DNA of 50,312 nt from Stentor coeruleus (GCA_001970955.1 MPUH01000496.1:1-50312), one strand, 5' to 3'. Positions 27,456 to 36,888 are shown, counted from the stretch's first letter. Notes: generated by a model from the sequence alone, not told the origin. Numbers and translations are program-made.

Positions 27456-28163
27456 CTAAAAATCAGTATTAGCAACTAAAGCTAATATAGTATAGCTATT
27501 ATCATAAGGGTCTACTTCAAAAAAGTGCCTTTTAATAACATTCTGACAAGCATCCCTAGCGAAATCATCATAATTCCCATGGAAAATCGGTTTCCCTGCC
27601 CTGCCATCTAATTCATATACCCCCCAATCTTTAGGTACAATAGCAGTAAAATGAAGACTTATTCTCTCATTTTCATTAGGAACCCTACTTTGTCCTGAAC
27701 TTGCAGCACTTCTATGAGCAATTTCTATAATCTCAGATCCTTCACCATACTCAAGTTCCTTTCCTCTTTGATCAAAATCCATTTCTAAAGTCCCATTTAT
27801 GAACTTTTCTAAAAAACTCTGTTCTTTTAATGGAATCCCTTCAGAAAGTACAGCATTTGCTAATATATGCATAAGACCAATTGTCCCACAAGCATTTGAA
27901 ATTGTTTGTTTCATGTAATAAATATTAGGAGATATATCAGTTGATAATTCGGCTCTTGTTTTTACTGCATCTTTAGATCTTTGTGTGATTTTGTATAGAA
28001 ATAAAAAACCTAGAACAGGTTTTGGTAACATATCTGTACACCAATCATCACATGATATAACGTCTATAAACTTGTACATTAAGGTAGGAAAACCTAAATT
28101 ATCGATGTATTCGTTTATTACATCTGGGTTTGCTTCTAGAGGAATCCACCTTTTTTCAGCCAT
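27456..28163 (-). CDS. Ubiquitin carboxyl-terminal hydrolase, UCHL3/UCHL1 type
   Basis: The 235 residues match the size of single-domain UCH enzymes. The catalytic set is complete: oxyanion Gln86 and Cys92 in QTISNACGTIGLMH, His171 in LHFTAIV and Asp186 in YELDGR. The opening segment RWIPLEANPDVINEYIDNLG is the standard UCH start. The active-site crossover loop falls around residues 148-165. It removes small adducts from ubiquitin in the cytosol. Complete, single exon. Confidence 0.96.
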   Translation of the reverse strand: MAEKRWIPLEANPDVINEYIDNLGFPTLMYKFIDVISCDDWCTDMLPKPVLGFLFLYKITQRSKDAVKTRAELSTDISPNIYYMKQTISNACGTIGLMHILANAVLSEGIPLKEQSFLEKFINGTLEMDFDQRGKELEYGEGSEIIEIAHRSAASSGQSRVPNENERISLHFTAIVPKDWGVYELDGRAGKPIFHGNYDDFARDACQNVIKRHFFEVDPYDNSYTILALVANTDF

Positions 28164-28562
28164 TTATAAGTTTTTTGTTAGTGATTGATAAATTTAGTTT
28201 TGATTTCAGGTGTTAGGGTGTTTGAGGATTTTTAAAGGAGGGGAGATGGGAAATAATTTTTGATGTAAGAAGATTGTCATGTGGAGATAAAAAGATAAAA
28301 TTATATGTAGATTGTATTTTTTAGTCATGATTATGTATAATGCACTGCTTTTTTAATCTTTATAATAGTATTGGTGTAATCAGATTCATTTTTTACCCTA
28401 TTTTCATTGATTTTTTTTCAAAATCTATCATATTCTATAAAACCATATTAATACAAACCTTTAAACTTTCGAAATCTAAAACATATTGCCTTTAGATTTT
28501 TATATAAAATAAAAATATATTTCTGAACTTCTTAAATTCTCGGATTAAATGTAAATCACATA
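28164..28562. other. Gene-less spacer between WWE and UCH genes
   Basis: The half next to the UCH start is G-rich on the + strand and the half next to the WWE gene's 3' end is C-rich. No ORF or RNA gene. Confidence 0.45.
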
Positions 28563-29204
28563 TTAATTACTTTTCCTAATTAATGTATAAACTCTATTTT
28601 GATTGTCAGTCATCTTCATATTTTCAATATCAACCTTATAAGGAATATTATTCAATTCAATATCAAGATTTTTTTTTTCCTCAAAAGCTACCCTAAGCCT
28701 TTTTATCACAGTATTTGGGAATATTTTAGGCTTCTTCCATTTTTCCATCGCATAGCTCCAAACTTCATTTTTCCTAGGAACTCTTTGAGGCATTTCAACT
28801 GGAGGGAGCCTACAAATAGGTCTTGACACAACTCCAGATATACTTTTTTGAACCATTTGTGTGAAATCAACCCTATAGATCATATTATTGATATTCAAAG
28901 TTACTTCAGGATTTTTTTTACTATAAGCCTCTTCAATAAAATGATTTGAAGTCGGGTCATAAGGGACAAACCCACCAGCACTTCCCCAAAACCACTGAAA
29001 AACCTCATTCCCCCTTTTAATTAACCCAATCAACGCATGTTTAGCTTGCTGATGCTGAACAACATTAGCCGTATTCCTAGCAATAAAAAATTGCCCATTA
29101 GAATAAGTCACTTTAACCCCAAAATTTTTTTCAATTTGAGCCACACTCTCTGAAATTTTGGCTGCAACTTGTCCATCACAGTACAAATGATATATTGCCT
29201 CCAT
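28563..29204 (-). CDS. Protein with tandem WWE domains
   Basis: This is a 213-residue protein. Two WWE-type modules are recognisable: residues ~66-130 (VFQWFWGSAGGFVPYD...IEEAY...YRVDFTQMVQ) and ~146-212 (VWSYAMEKWKK...IELNNIPYKVDIENM...RVYTLIRK). WWE domains bind iso-ADP-ribose units of poly(ADP-ribose) and occur in PARP and ubiquitin-ligase proteins. Here they stand almost alone, after a ~60-residue N-terminal module with no RING or PARP catalytic part. The second WWE keeps fewer of the signature Trp residues. The start codon immediately follows the stop of ALG1 with no intervening base; a later start would remove the N-terminal module. Confidence 0.8.
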   Translation of the reverse strand: MEAIYHLYCDGQVAAKISESVAQIEKNFGVKVTYSNGQFFIARNTANVVQHQQAKHALIGLIKRGNEVFQWFWGSAGGFVPYDPTSNHFIEEAYSKKNPEVTLNINNMIYRVDFTQMVQKSISGVVSRPICRLPPVEMPQRVPRKNEVWSYAMEKWKKPKIFPNTVIKRLRVAFEEKKNLDIELNNIPYKVDIENMKMTDNQNRVYTLIRKSN

Positions 29205-30470
29205 TTATATTAATAGTAAAACTAATACTAAAGCCAAAGCCCAAAATACTAAAAATCTCATCCTTATGACAAATGGGGTTTGGAAAACCTTTAGAGCTTT
29301 TTCATTCCATTCATTAGCCCAGGTGTTGTTTTTAGCGAAACTTTCTATATTTTGACGATATTTTGATAAAATGCAAGGGTTTTTAGCAAGGTTCTATATA
29401 TGATTTACGAGTATTTCTTGGGATAGTTGAGATTCATTAGAAAAAAGCTCGCCATTGACCCCATCTTGGACGAATTCTCCAATGCTTTGGTATTTGTAAG
29501 CAAGAGCTGGAAGGCCTGCTTCTTGCATATCAACGATTTTCATAGGTAAATCTAAACCACTTGATGATATATGTAAACATATACCTAAATCAGCTTGTTT
29601 TAAAACTAAAGGATAATCTTCAATTGCAAGCCATGCCATTTTCACTGTGATGTTTTCCCAGTTTTTTTGAGATATCAGACCTTTATAATAGTCTTGTAAA
29701 GGACCTTTACCTGTTATCAATAGAAAAATAGATAAATTTGTATGGTTTAGGATATCTAAAGCGTTTAAAACTATAGAAAAATCTTCGTCTACAGTATAAC
29801 TAGTTGAAGATACTATAAAAAAAGAATTATTAGGAATATCAAGCTCTTTACGCATATTTTTTTCTATAGAAAATCTAGGTATTGGCCTATCATAAAGCAC
29901 TGTTGCTAGGATTTTATGTTTTTTTAAATCTAATTGCATGTTGGAACTCACACAAAAACTTGTATCAGCCAAATAACCGATTGTATTTTCATATAAATAA
30001 GCTAATTTGACTATAATTTTACCACGATTTGCTATTTTCAATAAACTCCAAGCGTAATTGTGCCAGTCAATGATGAATTTTGTATTAAGAATACAACTAC
30101 AAATATAAACTATTATAAAAACAGGCATACTTGGAGGGTTTTGGACTATAATATATCTGATTTTTGGACTTGAGATAATTGCCCAGAACAATTGTAAACT
30201 TTCAATAAATAAACGTAAGGCGGCATATAAGAGAAAAAGTTTATTTGAAAATTTTTTTAATGAGTTTAAAGCTCGAGTTTTTAAAGGTTTGATTTTTAGG
30301 TTTGGGTTGGATTTTAGAGATGATGGGATTATAGAATCTTCATAGCCTATAAGAGTAACTTTATAGTTATGTGAAAGAAGCATTGATACATGGTTTAGCA
30401 TACGAGGAGATCTGGCTATATCACCTAGTACTATAACACATACCTCCATTATGCTAATTATTATATTCAA
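29205..30470 (-). CDS. ALG1: Chitobiosyldiphosphodolichol beta-mannosyltransferase (ALG1), two exons
   Basis: Exon 1 (29409-30470) and exon 2 (29205-29393) join across a 15-nt intron to give 416 residues. ALG1 adds the first mannose to GlcNAc2-PP-dolichol on the cytosolic ER face. Diagnostic segments are VIVLGDIARSPRM, VQNPPSMPV, FIIDWHNYAWS, and LPMKIVDMQEAGLPALAYK in the GT-B donor site. Ignoring the intron leaves a protein stopping early at VNHI. Splicing restores NTWANEWNEKALKVF, matching the family C-terminus, followed by a hydrophobic tail RFLVFWALALVLVLLLI. There is no N-terminal membrane anchor of the usual kind. Met8 is an equally likely start. It diverges from TOM7. Confidence 0.93.
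29394..29408 (-). other. 15-nt intron of ALG1
   Basis: On the coding strand it reads GTAAATCATATATAG, phase 0, with the in-frame TAG that ends the unspliced frame. It has the same GTAA...A10...TAG layout as the four MFS introns. Splicing is supported by the ALG1-like sequence downstream. Confidence 0.92.
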
Positions 30471-30498
30471 ATCCCATCATATAAAAATATAATATTAA
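30471..30498. promoter_or_regulatory. 28-bp divergent spacer between ALG1 and TOM7
   Basis: Only 28 bp lie between the two start codons (49 bp if ALG1 starts at Met8). The sequence is A/T-rich. Either the promoters overlap coding DNA or they are very short. Confidence 0.5.
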
Positions 30499-30663
30499 AT
30501 GGCCAGAAGCTTCGCAGCCTTCAAAAAAAACCTACTGAAAGCTCTTGAATCCACTGGTGATGTATCCAAACGTGTTATCTATTACGGCTTTATCCCAACC
30601 CTTCTCTATCTCGGTCTTACCACAGATCCAAAACCAAATCTCAAAGTATTACTAGGCTATTAA
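30499..30663 (+). CDS. TOM7: TOM7, small subunit of the mitochondrial outer-membrane translocase
   Basis: This 54-residue ORF matches TOM7, a 50-60-residue tail-anchored modulator of TOM complex assembly. Residues 24-54 contain the family signature: the GFIP motif at 30-33 inside a membrane segment (VIYYGFIPTLLYLGL), then a short Pro-containing loop (DPKPNLKVLLGY) like the DPGMPEPT...LLWG end of animal TOM7. The N-terminal ~23 residues are basic and amphipathic. The stop is TAA at 30661-30663. The start is fixed by the close divergent ALG1 gene. Confidence 0.88.
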   Translation: MARSFAAFKKNLLKALESTGDVSKRVIYYGFIPTLLYLGLTTDPKPNLKVLLGY

Positions 30664-30744
30664 CCTAAATTCTTAACCCAAAAAAATCTTTTTTTCATCA
30701 TAAAAGCCTTTAATTTTATATAGAAATTCCAACTATAAAATCTA

Positions 30745-31203
30745 TTATAAGAGTTTTAAGTGACTTGTCACATCTTTTAATTCATCTTCTGATGCTGGAC
30801 CTATACTAAGAACTGTTTTAGACCCTGGGGCAATTTGTGTTAACCCAGCATCCCGGACGATATAATAATCAAGGTTTTTTTTATCTGCAGCTTCTGCAAT
30901 TTTTAGCATTTCTTCTTCACTTGGGCATTTGAGGACAATTTTTCTATAACAACTATTTTCCCAAGCTTGTAAACGTGGAAGGTCTTTTGTGATTAGAGAT
31001 TTATAAAGACCTAAACATGCATGGCAACATTGGGCTGCGATTTTCCCTGTGCCCATTTTTAAGTCGTGTCGAACAACCATGACCATTTTGAGGTCGCTAC
31101 TAAAAGTATAAGGACGGGGAACTAGGGATTGAGTCTTAGATCTACGTTGGAAAAAAAGGCCAAGTGAGAGAAGTAAAATTACTAGACCTAAAAGTTCGAA
31201 CAT
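30745..31203 (-). CDS. PTRH2: Peptidyl-tRNA hydrolase 2 (PTH2)
   Basis: This 152-residue protein has an N-terminal membrane segment (~4-18), as in the mitochondrial outer-membrane form of animals, and then the PTH2 fold: KMVMVVRHDLKMGTGKIAAQCCHACLG (~39-65), the conserved WE..CYRKIVLKC strand, YYIVRDAGLTQIAPGSKTVLSIGP and a C-terminal helix. It releases tRNA from stalled peptidyl-tRNA. It lies 39 nt downstream of the lipase-like gene on the same strand. Its position next to TOM7 and its TM anchor fit a mitochondrial location. Confidence 0.95.
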   Translation of the reverse strand: MFELLGLVILLLSLGLFFQRRSKTQSLVPRPYTFSSDLKMVMVVRHDLKMGTGKIAAQCCHACLGLYKSLITKDLPRLQAWENSCYRKIVLKCPSEEEMLKIAEAADKKNLDYYIVRDAGLTQIAPGSKTVLSIGPASEDELKDVTSHLKLL

Positions 31204-31242
31204 ATTATAAGATATAAAGTTGTTATTTTTCTCGTTGTGTTT

Positions 31243-32853
31243 TTAAACAATTTCTAACATTTCCTTCATCCACTCCGAAGCTTTTGCAACCATATCCCTA
31301 GTTTCTCTAATCCCCCCTTTAAAACTATAATTCAGACCTCCATGTGCAGCTCCAGCGTACTGAGAAATTTTTATATCCCCACCACAATTTAAAAGTTTTT
31401 CCGCAAATCTAAAACACTCATCATATAAAGGATCTTCAGTACCAATCATAATCCTTGTCATAGGGAATTTTTCTAAAACTTCCTTTTCAATATTAATAGG
31501 TGAGATCATTGGGTTTTTAATATCAATACCTTCAGGTAAATAAGCTTCTAAACAAAGTTTAAGAAATGAATAAGGGATAAGAAGGTCATCTAATGAAAAA
31601 AGTAATGATGGAGAAAAACTATTTTTATCTAAATTCAAAGCTGGATAAGCTAAGACTAAGCCATTTGGTGGAGGAAGTCCAGAGATTATAATTTTGTATG
31701 TTAAAGCTAGAGCTAAGTTTCCTCCAGCTGAGTCCCCGACAATAACATATTGATTTGGATTAATACCTATAGTTTCTCCATATTGTATAATCCAATTCCA
31801 AGTTTGCCATACATCATCTAAAGCAGCAGGATAAGGGTTTTTAGGTGCAAGTCTATAATCAATTGATATTATAGGGATTTGTAAATTATTACACCAAACA
31901 TTTGTATATACTTGATGAGAAGCTGAAGACATACTTATAAACCCCCCACCATGTATATGTATAACAATTTTGTTATATGTTTTTATAGGAGATGATAAAT
32001 CAAGATTTATTGTATTTAGAATTCTTGCCATAACATAATCTTGAACTGGGGTTAATGAAAGTTTTTCTTGAGATTTAATGATTTGATAAGGTTTGAGGAC
32101 TTCAGAAACTAATCGTGGGATATAGACAATTTTATCATATCTTGATGATTTTATTACAACTTTCATGAGTTTTCTAATCATTTTTGTTTCTAATAAGTTA
32201 CAGACGTGTATTGCTACTTCTATTCGTGGTTCAGCATATAAGAGATTTGTTTTACGTAAAGCTTTTTTTTTTTTTAGTAAATAGTATATGGAACCTAGAC
32301 CGATCATTAGATAACGCTTTATCCCTGGAACTTCTTCGTAGCCTTTACTTACAAATGCTTGCCCTGTTGCTATTTGCCCCATGAATTTTTTGTATTTTTC
32401 ATTGACCCGCTTTGCTTTGTCGCTATGAAATGTTTCTGTTATTCCTTGAAGAGCTTCCCAGCGAGGGTGCGATTTTTCTAATGAAAAAAGGTCGTCTTCT
32501 GGGACTAATGGAACTATTTCTAAGAACTCGAATAGAGTGTTTATTTTTGAAAGGATTACTTTTAAATCTTCCTCTTGGGTTTCTCGGAGATTACCTTTCC
32601 ATGTTTTAGTTTGAGCTAAAAGATCAGATAAATAACGATTGTTGTAATCTAAATAAGCAGCTGTGCATTGGGTGTTAATACTTTTCAAGGAGCGATTAGT
32701 TGTCATTGATTCGAATTTAGCTTTCATTTCTGTTAATACAAGTTTAAGATTCAGTATATCTTTTGGAATATGGTTTAGTTTACACCTATTAATTGTATTA
32801 AGTATCTCTTCTACTAAAAGCGAAGTTTCACCAATCCTATCGCTTATAATCAT
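31243..32853 (-). CDS. Hormone-sensitive-lipase-like alpha/beta hydrolase
   Basis: The 536-residue protein has an N-terminal helical region (~1-285) resembling the HSL N-domain and a C-terminal alpha/beta-hydrolase. HGGG (301-304) forms the oxyanion hole, GDSAGG (373-378) holds nucleophile Ser375, Asp474 sits in GTEDPLYDE and His504 in AAHGGL, so the triad is complete. YRLAPKNPYPAALDD is typical of the HSL family, which hydrolyses acylglycerols or other esters. The PTH2 start follows 39 nt after its stop. Confidence 0.93.
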   Translation of the reverse strand: MIISDRIGETSLLVEEILNTINRCKLNHIPKDILNLKLVLTEMKAKFESMTTNRSLKSINTQCTAAYLDYNNRYLSDLLAQTKTWKGNLRETQEEDLKVILSKINTLFEFLEIVPLVPEDDLFSLEKSHPRWEALQGITETFHSDKAKRVNEKYKKFMGQIATGQAFVSKGYEEVPGIKRYLMIGLGSIYYLLKKKKALRKTNLLYAEPRIEVAIHVCNLLETKMIRKLMKVVIKSSRYDKIVYIPRLVSEVLKPYQIIKSQEKLSLTPVQDYVMARILNTINLDLSSPIKTYNKIVIHIHGGGFISMSSASHQVYTNVWCNNLQIPIISIDYRLAPKNPYPAALDDVWQTWNWIIQYGETIGINPNQYVIVGDSAGGNLALALTYKIIISGLPPPNGLVLAYPALNLDKNSFSPSLLFSLDDLLIPYSFLKLCLEAYLPEGIDIKNPMISPINIEKEVLEKFPMTRIMIGTEDPLYDECFRFAEKLLNCGGDIKISQYAGAAHGGLNYSFKGGIRETRDMVAKASEWMKEMLEIV

Positions 32854-33122
32854 ATTTATTATAATATGGACTCTCTTATGGTACTCTCAGAATATTTTTC
32901 ATATCAAAAGCATATAAAAATTTCAAGATATTTACTTAAAATCTCATGAATTACTCTAATCTTTTCTTACATTAAAATTCAAATCCTCAACATAAACTCT
33001 TTTAAACCCAATAATAAATTCCTCATCCTAACCAAAATACTTAAAAAAAAATAATTTTTTCAAAAGTCATAACTTCCACTGATTTTACCTTTTAAACACC
33101 TTAACATATTATATTATTTAAT

Positions 33123-34097
33123 ATGGGAGGACTTGTAAGTTCATTTAATTTCAATCGTGAAGATCCAATCATTCAATCTTTATCTCAAATAAATGCTAGA
33201 GAAGTTGAAGAAGCTCTAAGTTACTATATAGACGAATATCCAAATATGCTTCGTGTAACATTCAGACGTTTTGACGATATTTTTGGGGGAACTTTGATTG
33301 ATGTTGAAAGATTTTTTTTATTTTTTAGTGACGGCAAACCAGAAGCTGACCTTTTAGAAATCTTCGCTGCTTTAATTATCGCATGTAAAGGTATGGCAGA
33401 ATGGAAAGTTAAAATGCTTTTTTGTCTTTTTGACTTTGACAATTCAGAGAATATTGACAAAAACGAACTTTCTTTAGTTTTAAGCGCATTTACTAAAGCT
33501 TTAAGTAAATTAGCTTCAGGAACCCCACCAAGTGTATCAAAACTATATATAATAGCGGCTAATATTTTTAAAGAAATCGATAAAGACAATAGTCAGACTT
33601 TAGAACTTGAAGAAATTATTGATTGGACTGGAAAAAATGAAGAGTTTCAAGACCTTATGGCACATTTCTCACACATCCAAAGCTTAGACCTTGCAAAAAT
33701 CCGTTTTGATCACTCTTTAGCGGAGTTTACCAGTTTTTTGCCAGTAGAAGTTTTGAATGACTCTTCAAAAAATACAATTTTAAGGTTTTTTACTAATAAA
33801 AGCTTTAGTTTACGCGAGATTGAAGATATGCTTTCACACATTTCTAATTGGGAAAACCGTATAGATAAAGACAAACTTGAAAAATATGCTAAAGGGATGA
33901 TTGGATTTTATATAAGCGACTTTACTGGACAACAAAAACTAGCTAAATCAGAACTTCAGATTCTTTTATCCCTTCTTGGAGGTGAACAAAAGCCTTTATC
34001 TGTAATTGAAGACTTTATGAGAAAACATGGGATTTCCCGTACTGGATATCTAACATCATCATCTTGGCTTCAAGTTTTATACAAAGAAACCTTTTAA
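33123..34097 (+). CDS. EF-hand protein with predicted N-myristoylation
   Basis: This is a 324-residue protein. It starts MGGLVSSFN, a good N-myristoylation context (Gly2, Ser6). Two canonical calcium-binding loops lie at 104-115 (DFDNSENIDKNE) and 153-164 (DKDNSQTLELEE), with the paired helices of a calcineurin-B/recoverin-like core at roughly 40-180. The remaining ~140 residues are helical without a clear family. A calcium-myristoyl switch is possible. It is convergent with the PTEN-like gene, with 72 bp between stops. The upstream flank is G-poor. Confidence 0.85.
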   Translation: MGGLVSSFNFNREDPIIQSLSQINAREVEEALSYYIDEYPNMLRVTFRRFDDIFGGTLIDVERFFLFFSDGKPEADLLEIFAALIIACKGMAEWKVKMLFCLFDFDNSENIDKNELSLVLSAFTKALSKLASGTPPSVSKLYIIAANIFKEIDKDNSQTLELEEIIDWTGKNEEFQDLMAHFSHIQSLDLAKIRFDHSLAEFTSFLPVEVLNDSSKNTILRFFTNKSFSLREIEDMLSHISNWENRIDKDKLEKYAKGMIGFYISDFTGQQKLAKSELQILLSLLGGEQKPLSVIEDFMRKHGISRTGYLTSSSWLQVLYKETF

Positions 34098-34169
34098 ATA
34101 ACCCTTTTTTTTTAATAAAAAAAAAATTTACACCTATTTTTTAAGTATTTTTACCGATTTGTTATTATA

Positions 34170-35366
34170 TTAATCAGCACTACCATCACTTGAAAACTCA
34201 GAATCATCAACAACTCTAGTTAATATTTCATAAACATCATCAAGTTCAGGATTACCAAATAAACAAACTGATGGGTTTATATCGATTTTTCTAATAATAA
34301 TATTTCGAATCATTTGCCATTTATCGATTTCTGATTTTAATAAACTTTCTATACAAAACTCACACCTTTCTGATATTTCCATACTTGCGTTACAGTTGCA
34401 TTTTTTTTGAAAATCAAGATAAACGTAAAAATTATCAGAAACTATACGACTGTTTTTAAAGTTATCTGGATCAAGCTCACACTTTTCAAATCTTAGGACT
34501 TCAGAATTAGGGATAAAAGCTGTGTTGAATGAAAACCGGCATATTTTTTTTAACCGGATTAATCCCCAATGAGCTATAAGGCAGGTAATATCGCCTTGGA
34601 GAAAAAGCTCGGATTCAATAAGAGCAAGTTCGTGAGTTGAAGTTTCTTCCCAGATATCTGTGAATGATTGTTGTTTATCTCGGCATAAAGCTTTATTTGA
34701 GTAGATAATTCGATCATTAGCTTTGATTTCAAAGATTAATTTTGATGAGTTTCCTGATACATGAGGTGCTGTAAAAAGCTGTACACGGTTAAGGGAAACT
34801 ATTAAAGGTAAGCGAATTTTCCCAGTTAAAATATCTGAGAAATATAAAATGTATCTTATTTGTGAAGGTTGGGTTACTCCACCACCTCTAGAGAATCTTT
34901 TTGATTTATAGTATTTCATAGCTTGATTAGGGTCTATGAGTTTACCACAATAAAGAAGATAGCAACAGATTAAAGTTCCAGTACGTCCTTTTCCTGCTTT
35001 ACAATTGACTGCTATAATATTTTCTGGGTCTTGGATTAACCATTCATGGATGTCTTTACAAGCTGTGAAAAGAAGTTCTATTGTTGGAGGATAATGATCT
35101 TCCCAATAATATTCGTTGACATTGTTATCAAATTTTCGGTAGTTATACTTCAAACCACTCAAATTAAGAATTTTATACTTCCTTCGATGCTTTTCAGCTA
35201 AAAACTTTGCAACAGAGTCTATTGAATTCCTATACATTTTGTGAACTCCTTCTCCAGGTAAGGACATAGCGATGATTCTTGGAGTGATATATGTCAAATC
35301 TAAGTTATAGCCATCTTCCAAATATCGCTTTTTTTTACCTGATACAATTTGCCTTAGTAAGTCCAT
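34170..35366 (-). CDS. PTEN-like phosphatase with altered P-loop
   Basis: The 398-residue protein follows the PTEN layout: a basic N-terminus KKKRYLEDGY...LDLTYITPRIIAMSLPGEG, general-acid loop WEDHYPP (Asp90), P-loop at 121-130 and then a C2-like domain (~185-320). The P-loop reads NCKAGKGRTG, with catalytic Cys122, both lysines and Arg128 present, but the almost invariant first His is Asn121. PTEN dephosphorylates PI(3,4,5)P3 at the membrane. The tail has CNC...CEFC cysteines not typical of PTEN. It is probably active but may have an altered thiolate pKa; that is inference. Confidence 0.92.
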   Translation of the reverse strand: MDLLRQIVSGKKKRYLEDGYNLDLTYITPRIIAMSLPGEGVHKMYRNSIDSVAKFLAEKHRRKYKILNLSGLKYNYRKFDNNVNEYYWEDHYPPTIELLFTACKDIHEWLIQDPENIIAVNCKAGKGRTGTLICCYLLYCGKLIDPNQAMKYYKSKRFSRGGGVTQPSQIRYILYFSDILTGKIRLPLIVSLNRVQLFTAPHVSGNSSKLIFEIKANDRIIYSNKALCRDKQQSFTDIWEETSTHELALIESELFLQGDITCLIAHWGLIRLKKICRFSFNTAFIPNSEVLRFEKCELDPDNFKNSRIVSDNFYVYLDFQKKCNCNASMEISERCEFCIESLLKSEIDKWQMIRNIIIRKIDINPSVCLFGNPELDDVYEILTRVVDDSEFSSDGSAD

Positions 35367-35983
35367 TCTTATATTTTATTTTTTTATCATCGTAATTCAG
35401 ATAAAAACATGTTTTAATAGCAAAACATTTATTTTTAACTGAAAAAAGTTGGATTTTTTATAGTAAAAACTTGTTTATAATTTTTTTATGTTTAAAATCT
35501 AGTATGGTAGTGAAGAAATGTATAAATTATGATAAAAACAGGTCAATTTGTATGTAGAGTATAATTTTTATTATTTTATATGAAGTAGTTATATATGGAA
35601 AAACAGATATTTTGTTTATATTTGGTTTTTGGGATTATAAACTTTAAACTAAAATTCAAAAATTATTATTAAATCCCTTTACCCTTAACCATAGAATCTT
35701 TTTCTTAAAACCCAATCTACTTTGTAATCAATAATTACTTCATTCTATACAATTCTAATCTTTACCTGTTATCACACAAATAAACCACTACAATCTTAGC
35801 ATAAAACTAACCAAATCATACCTTCATAACAAAATCTTATACAATCTTCATTATAAATTGCAAACTCCTATACTTTTCAATACCTTCAAAGTGAAAATCA
35901 TTATTCCTCTTTAAAAACAGAAAATTTTTAAATCTAAAGAATCATCCACTAAAAAAGTCAACAAATAATTTTCATATAAAAAC
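35367..35983. other. Gene-less spacer between RING and PTEN-like genes
   Basis: 617 bp. The right portion (about 35650-35980), downstream of the RING gene, is C-rich and G-poor on the + strand. No ORF or RNA gene was seen. Confidence 0.45.
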
Positions 35984-36586
35984 TCACTTACGGGCTCTTC
36001 TTGCTTCATAATCCGGGTCATCTGTCGGAAGTTCATACCTACAAACAGGGCAATTATTATGTGCCTCTAACCAAGAAACTATACAAACCTTATGAAATAA
36101 ATGCAAGCAAGGCATATCAACAACAAGGTCTTCAATATCGAATTCTTCTTTACATACTGAGCATTCTAAAGTAACCCGCTCATTATCGATTTTTTGACCA
36201 AACTCATCTACACCTCTATGTAATGCTCCTCTACTTTCTATCATTTCCAATGTAATTTTAACCTCTTTTAAACTTGAAATCGTATCTTTAGCCGCAGGAG
36301 GAGGTCCATATCTATTAGGATCATTAAGCATTAGCTGATGAATCAATGCATCAAGCGAAGTGTCAATTTCATTAGCTGTATTATTCGCTCTTAAAGATCT
36401 TATTGTCGGCATGAGAATTAATTCTGTGACAAGCCTTCCTCTAGTATTAGAACTATAAGGAATGAAATTTCTAGGGTGAGACTCCAACTGATCGATTTCT
36501 TCAATAAAGTTTTTCTGGCATTGGGAACAGGCTAAAGATGCATTAATCTCAGTCTCTCTCTTGCAAACATGGCACCAGTATTCCAT
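35984..36586 (-). CDS. RING-H2 E3 ubiquitin ligase (RNF115/RNF126-like)
   Basis: The 200-residue protein has an N-terminal zinc ribbon (Cys5, Cys8, Cys20, Cys23) and a C-terminal RING-H2 finger with Cys142, Cys145, Cys160, His162, His165, Cys168, Cys179 and Cys182. The pair ribbon plus RING-H2, with the PCLHLFHKVCIVSWLEAHNNCPVCR core and the trailing ELPTDDPDYE, is the architecture of RNF115/126 and plant relatives. It transfers ubiquitin from an E2; substrates are unknown. Confidence 0.94.
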   Translation of the reverse strand: MEYWCHVCKRETEINASLACSQCQKNFIEEIDQLESHPRNFIPYSSNTRGRLVTELILMPTIRSLRANNTANEIDTSLDALIHQLMLNDPNRYGPPPAAKDTISSLKEVKITLEMIESRGALHRGVDEFGQKIDNERVTLECSVCKEEFDIEDLVVDMPCLHLFHKVCIVSWLEAHNNCPVCRYELPTDDPDYEARRARK

Positions 36587-36888
36587 GATATTTAATTTTT
36601 ATAACATTGTCCGGGCCTAACACTACTATCCAGCTTACTACTATACTATAACTTTTTACTTGGTCTAATATGAAAGATTCATAGTTAAAACATTCAGCCA
36701 ATTTTTTATATGTCCTTAGTTTAGTTTATAATTACCTATATAAATATGGGCGTGTATAGATTATATAATTATTTAGACATTATGGTGATATGATTGAATA
36801 AATTAGATGAGAAACTATGTTTAGTGAGGACAAATCTAGGCTCCATATTTACTTTGTCTTTGCATGCTTACCGTTTCCAAGCTTATAA
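36587..36888. promoter_or_regulatory. Divergent spacer between RING and acidic-protein genes
   Basis: About 300 bp serve both upstream regions. It is AT-rich. No specific element was recognised. Confidence 0.4.
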
